Source of the DNA: TH5896 sp049578985
GTDB lineage: Archaea; Thermoproteota; Nitrososphaeria; Nitrososphaerales; Nitrososphaeraceae
Assembly (NCBI GenBank): GCA_049578985.1
Contig: JBAUMZ010000089.1
Coordinates: 109,304 to 173,303, forward strand
Length of the DNA stretch: 64,000 nucleotides
Reading direction: 5' to 3'
This document shows, one piece after another, positions 61,149 to 64,000 of this stretch. Under the pieces are notes generated by a model. That model saw nothing but the letters and a program-made list of their open reading frames with translations. It was not told where the DNA came from and made no database searches. Within the stretch, counting starts at the first letter, position 1. Each line of letters starts with the position of its first letter. The position numbers and the translations under genes were made by a program.

Positions 61149-61856
61149 TTGAACAGTACCAGTAAGATATGGATATATGTTGATGGGCAAAAGTGCCTAG
61201 CTACACCGAATTTAGATAAAGGGAACGCGGTATACGGTGAGCGGCTCATACAGGATAATCATAAGGAATTCAGACAATGGGATGTGTATAGAAGCAAGTT
61301 AGCTGCTGCCATCCAAAAAGGAATGCAGAATTTTCCCTTTAGAGTTGGTTCCAGGGTATTATATCTTGGCGCTTCAACAGGTACTACTGTAAGTCATATA
61401 TCTGATATTATCGGAAATGAAGGCATCGTATTCGCAGTTGAGCCTGCTATTAGAGTTGCACGAGAGCTTTTAGAAAACGTGGCAACGCGGAGATATAACA
61501 TAATTCCAATTATTGAAGATGGTCGTAGGCCAAAATCGTACTATTCCATATTTGGGACGGTACAAACAGTGTATTGCGATATAGCCCAACCCGATCAGAC
61601 TGATATTGCCATCGAGAACTGCAAGGTCTACCTAGAGAAGGGGGGAGTGTTACTATTGGTGGTAAAGTCTAGGAGTATAGATGTGGTCAAAGACCCACGA
61701 GTAGTGATAAAGGAGGAAGCAAAGAAACTCGAATCAAATGGGTTCAGCATACAGCAGATCATTGACCTTGAGCCCTTTGATAAGGACCATGGTTTGATTT
61801 ATGCAGTATACTCGAAGCATGGTGCGTCATCAACACAAGAAGATAGACTAGAATAA
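61149..61856 (+). CDS. flpA: Fibrillarin-like rRNA/tRNA 2'-O-methyltransferase
   Basis: The methyltransferase of C/D-box ribonucleoproteins (aFib). SAM motif I is YLGASTGTTVSHI; other blocks are VYGERLI, EYRQWDVYRSKLAAAI-like and VYCDIAQPDQT. TTG 61149 gives 235 residues and is preceded by AAAGGAG ten bases upstream; the ORF's TTG at 61140 is too close to that site. It forms an operon with nop5. A 25-codon frame (61071-61148) in the gap is probably not a gene. Confidence 0.96.
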   Translation: MNSTSKIWIYVDGQKCLATPNLDKGNAVYGERLIQDNHKEFRQWDVYRSKLAAAIQKGMQNFPFRVGSRVLYLGASTGTTVSHISDIIGNEGIVFAVEPAIRVARELLENVATRRYNIIPIIEDGRRPKSYYSIFGTVQTVYCDIAQPDQTDIAIENCKVYLEKGGVLLLVVKSRSIDVVKDPRVVIKEEAKKLESNGFSIQQIIDLEPFDKDHGLIYAVYSKHGASSTQEDRLE

Positions 61857-61959
61857 ATCAAATTTTCTTTCCGCAAGATAACGTATGCGGCATCGAATAA
61901 TTCTAAACCTGGAATAAACGGTCTATGATGCTCGTGACAAAAATATAGCAAAAATATAG

Positions 61960-62703
61960 TTAAGACTCGAGGCTAAGTACAGCCAGCTGCCTTTGCTGTC
62001 GTTCCCGAAGTAACTTCTTCACAGGTGACCAAGAATTTCTGACAAATGGAGGAGGCACTCCAACTTCGTCAATCCAAGACTTAATGAAACCAGCCGTCTT
62101 TTTATCAGACGGGTATCCGCTACCAATTCCTTGATGGATCCTCTTAATGTTTCCAAGCTGTTCTTCTCGGATCACCTTAGCAACTATTGAAGCAGCTGAA
62201 ACAGCCAGATGTAAACTATCTGCGTGATGGAAGGAAAAAATATCCAGCTTTCCCTTCCTTACTCGAACTCTTCTCTTGAGATTGCTCAGAATATTGGCTT
62301 TAAATTTTTCTTGATTCACATCGCAGCAATCTACAAAAATGCGATCAGCATTTATATTATCGATAACCTGAGCCATGGCCAAGGCTTCCAGATGGTTTAG
62401 TCTATTGTAAGAAACGTGATTATCTATCTCTGTAGTCTGTACTATACAAATACAGATCGATTTTGCTATGCCGACAATCTGCCCATATTTTCTGGCTCTC
62501 TCTTTTTTGGAAAGCTCTTTTGAATCTCTAACACCAATTCGTTCCAGCTCACGCATTTCTTTTTCTCTAAAACTTACGCCCGCAACAACCATTGGACCAA
62601 TTACTGCTCCTCTCCCAGCTTCGTCTACACCTCCAAGAATTCTTTTTTGTTTTCCTGCTGGAGATGGGAATGCACCAAGCTTTGAAATCGGATCAACCTT
62701 CAT
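61960..62703 (-). CDS. rnhB: Ribonuclease HII
   Basis: Removes ribonucleotides and RNA primers from DNA. Four acidic residues of the family are in GVDEAGRG (Asp, Glu), FVDCCDVN (Asp) and HADSLHLAVSAASIVAKV (Asp). ATG 62703 gives 247 residues with a ~29-residue N-terminal extension beyond typical archaeal length; a GTG at 62760 would add 19 more. The C-terminus is Arg/Gln-rich. Monocistronic. Confidence 0.93.
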   Translation of the reverse strand: MKVDPISKLGAFPSPAGKQKRILGGVDEAGRGAVIGPMVVAGVSFREKEMRELERIGVRDSKELSKKERARKYGQIVGIAKSICICIVQTTEIDNHVSYNRLNHLEALAMAQVIDNINADRIFVDCCDVNQEKFKANILSNLKRRVRVRKGKLDIFSFHHADSLHLAVSAASIVAKVIREEQLGNIKRIHQGIGSGYPSDKKTAGFIKSWIDEVGVPPPFVRNSWSPVKKLLRERQQRQLAVLSLES

Positions 62704-63084
62704 ACCTAAATCATAATGATAATGGCTATCAACTGCAGATCCTTTTATTTTCCTATTCACTTGTTATTGGGAGTAGGAAAATGCACATTCTTACTTATAG
62801 TTTTCATCCCAATGGATCGTCGTCTTTGTTTCGTTAGTCGATGAAATTGTGTGATGCGCTTGCAAGAACCGTATCTAGTTTAAAATTAAGATAACCATAC
62901 AACGGATTGTTCGACCGCTTGGGCATCCATGCTGACGATGACACACGAACCATCATTTCTACGCCAAAGTTTGAAGCCTTGCCTTTCTTGCGTACCCTCA
63001 TCTGCTTGACTAGAACTTTTCGAAACATGTAATATACCATACATTGAGCTAGATTGTAAATTTAAGGGATGGGATTGGAGAGCT
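62704..63084. other. Divergent intergenic region rnhB / trm1 with a possible 52-aa gene
   Basis: The 381-base spacer holds a minus-strand frame at 62886-63044 (ATG, 52 residues, starting MYGILHVSKSS and containing GFKLWRRNDGSCVIVSMDAQ). Its sequence is more protein-like than the two overlapping frames of similar length, but no family is recognised. Otherwise nothing notable. Confidence 0.35.
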
Positions 63085-64000
63085 TTGTCAGACGCTGAAT
63101 TTGGTCGATCCATTGACAAAAGTGATGACCAGGATTATGAAATTGACCGACATTTAACTGACGAATTCATTCCAATGTGCGAAGGAAGTACTACTCTTCT
63201 TGTTCCTAAAGAATCTCTTCAGACAAATGTTCCTCCAAGAACGCCAGCATTCTTCAACCCCGCCGCAAGGCTCAGCAGAGACGTATCAATTCTGATCTAC
63301 ACTTCATTTATTAGACTGAATTCAAATGAATTAAAAAATAGACAAATTACCCTCGCTGATGCATTCAGTGGTGTCGGTGCTAGATCCATTAGAGTAGCTA
63401 AGGAGACTCCATCTGTAGGGAAGGTAATTCTTAATGATCTTAATCCAATTGCCATAAGAGCAGCCAAGAAATCAGCCAAGATTAATTGTGTCAGCGATAA
63501 GTGTTCATACTCTCAGAAAGATGTACACGTGTTTCTAAACGAACGCAATTCCAATAAGAAAGAAAGATACGCAATCGTAGACCTTGACCCCTTTGGCAGC
63601 CCGTCACCATATGTGGATTCTCTATTAAGAGCAGTAACAGATGGTGGACTCATTTCTGTTACTGCAACTGATACTGCTGTACTCTACGGAAAATATCCAA
63701 AGGTCTGTTTCAGAAAGTATTATAGTAAGCCAGTAAACTGTACCTATTCAAATGAAACTGCCGTTCGAATCTTATTATCTTTTCTAGGATTTGTAGGAGG
63801 AAGGATGGATCTTGCAATAGAACCTGTATTTGCTCATTCCCATCGTCATTATTCCCGTGTCTATGCAAGGGTTCGCGTAAGTAGTAACGAAGCGAATAAA
63901 TTGGCTGATAACTTGGGGTATATCACCCACTGCTTCAACTGCGGCGATAGAAGAGAGCATCCGCTTACGTTTCGGTTGCCACTTTCGTGTAGTATCTGTG
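63085..64000 (+). CDS. trm1: tRNA (guanine26-N2)-dimethyltransferase Trm1 (partial, 3' end outside)
   Basis: Methylates G26 of tRNAs. The frame runs off the right edge after 305 codons. Visible blocks: LLVPKESLQ, PAFFNPAARLSRDVSILIY, the SAM motif ADAFSGVGARSIR, DLDPFGSP (catalytic Asp-Pro-Phe-Gly) and the zinc finger CFNCGDRR-x-CSIC close to the edge. Start: TTG 63085 (after GGAGAG) or ATG 63175; the first gives an N-terminal extension of 30 residues. Confidence 0.93.
   Translation, partial: MSDAEFGRSIDKSDDQDYEIDRHLTDEFIPMCEGSTTLLVPKESLQTNVPPRTPAFFNPAARLSRDVSILIYTSFIRLNSNELKNRQITLADAFSGVGARSIRVAKETPSVGKVILNDLNPIAIRAAKKSAKINCVSDKCSYSQKDVHVFLNERNSNKKERYAIVDLDPFGSPSPYVDSLLRAVTDGGLISVTATDTAVLYGKYPKVCFRKYYSKPVNCTYSNETAVRILLSFLGFVGGRMDLAIEPVFAHSHRHYSRVYARVRVSSNEANKLADNLGYITHCFNCGDRREHPLTFRLPLSCSIC

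Noticed and set aside
1..64000. CRISPR arrays, insertion sequences, prophage or integrase genes
   Set aside because: No regular repeat-spacer pattern, transposase, integrase or terminase motif was seen on either strand; gene content is core throughout.

Overview
The window comes from a member of the Thaumarchaeota (Nitrososphaeria). The gene set is archaeal throughout: TFIIB, aRF1, eIF1, Sec61-beta, Rpo12, Nop5 with fibrillarin, Tsr3, Trm1 and a proteasome beta subunit. It is combined with a methylmalonyl-CoA mutase and epimerase set and a 3-hydroxyacyl-CoA dehydrogenase, as expected for the 3-hydroxypropionate/4-hydroxybutyrate carbon cycle, plus CofC and CofD for coenzyme F420. I cannot fix the order or genus without database comparison. 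TTG and GTG starts are common, genes are tightly packed, and there is no sign of a prophage, transposon or CRISPR array. Most of the window looks like stable core genome.

Layout. 1-5.3 kb (+): the end of succinyl-CoA synthetase beta, the alpha subunit, then a run of poorly known genes (tiny zinc ribbon, methyltransferase-like protein, DUF309 protein, GHKL ATPase) and a probably non-catalytic proteasome beta subunit. 5.5-12.5 kb (mostly -): several very small zinc-ribbon genes including Rpo12, a YchF-like GTPase, IlvD, HIT protein, aRF1 and an HTH-CBS regulator. 12.5-18.6 kb (+): Rieske protein, CysRS, a divergent S-adenosylhomocysteine hydrolase paralogue, MetRS and NadM. 18.7-23.5 kb: methylmalonyl-CoA epimerase, mutase large subunit, MeaB and mutase B12 subunit, then IlvC.

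24.7-34.8 kb (-) is a near-complete aromatic amino acid operon in pathway order, using the archaeal entry route: ADTH synthase, 3-dehydroquinate synthase II, a solitary DNA methyltransferase, AroD, AroE, GHMP-type shikimate kinase, AroA, AroC, a chorismate mutase-aminotransferase fusion, and TyrA. Two genes of this operon have no ATG, GTG or TTG where their conserved N-termini must begin. 35-39 kb: citrate synthase, a PUA protein, a PD-(D/E)XK nuclease and CofC/CofD. 40.6-43.2 kb (-): RNA-maturation genes, namely a NIP7-like PUA protein, an m5C methyltransferase, the RNase P RNA and Tsr3.

43-53 kb: a Ser/Asp- and Gln/Pro-rich exported protein, 3-hydroxyacyl-CoA dehydrogenase, the canonical S-adenosylhomocysteine hydrolase, tRNA-Val(CAC), a Sec61-beta/DUF2070 pair, eIF1 and TFB. 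53-58.3 kb: an oligopeptide-type ABC transporter (oversized binding protein plus two permeases) without ATPase genes. 58.4-64 kb: a JAMM protease, a PqqD-like protein, Nop5-fibrillarin, RNase HII and the start of Trm1.

No spectacular new system stands out. The best leads are the two non-canonical starts in the aro operon, the Thr1-to-Ala proteasome subunit, the paired hydrolase paralogues, the methyltransferase embedded in the aro operon, and the GHKL ATPase neighbourhood.
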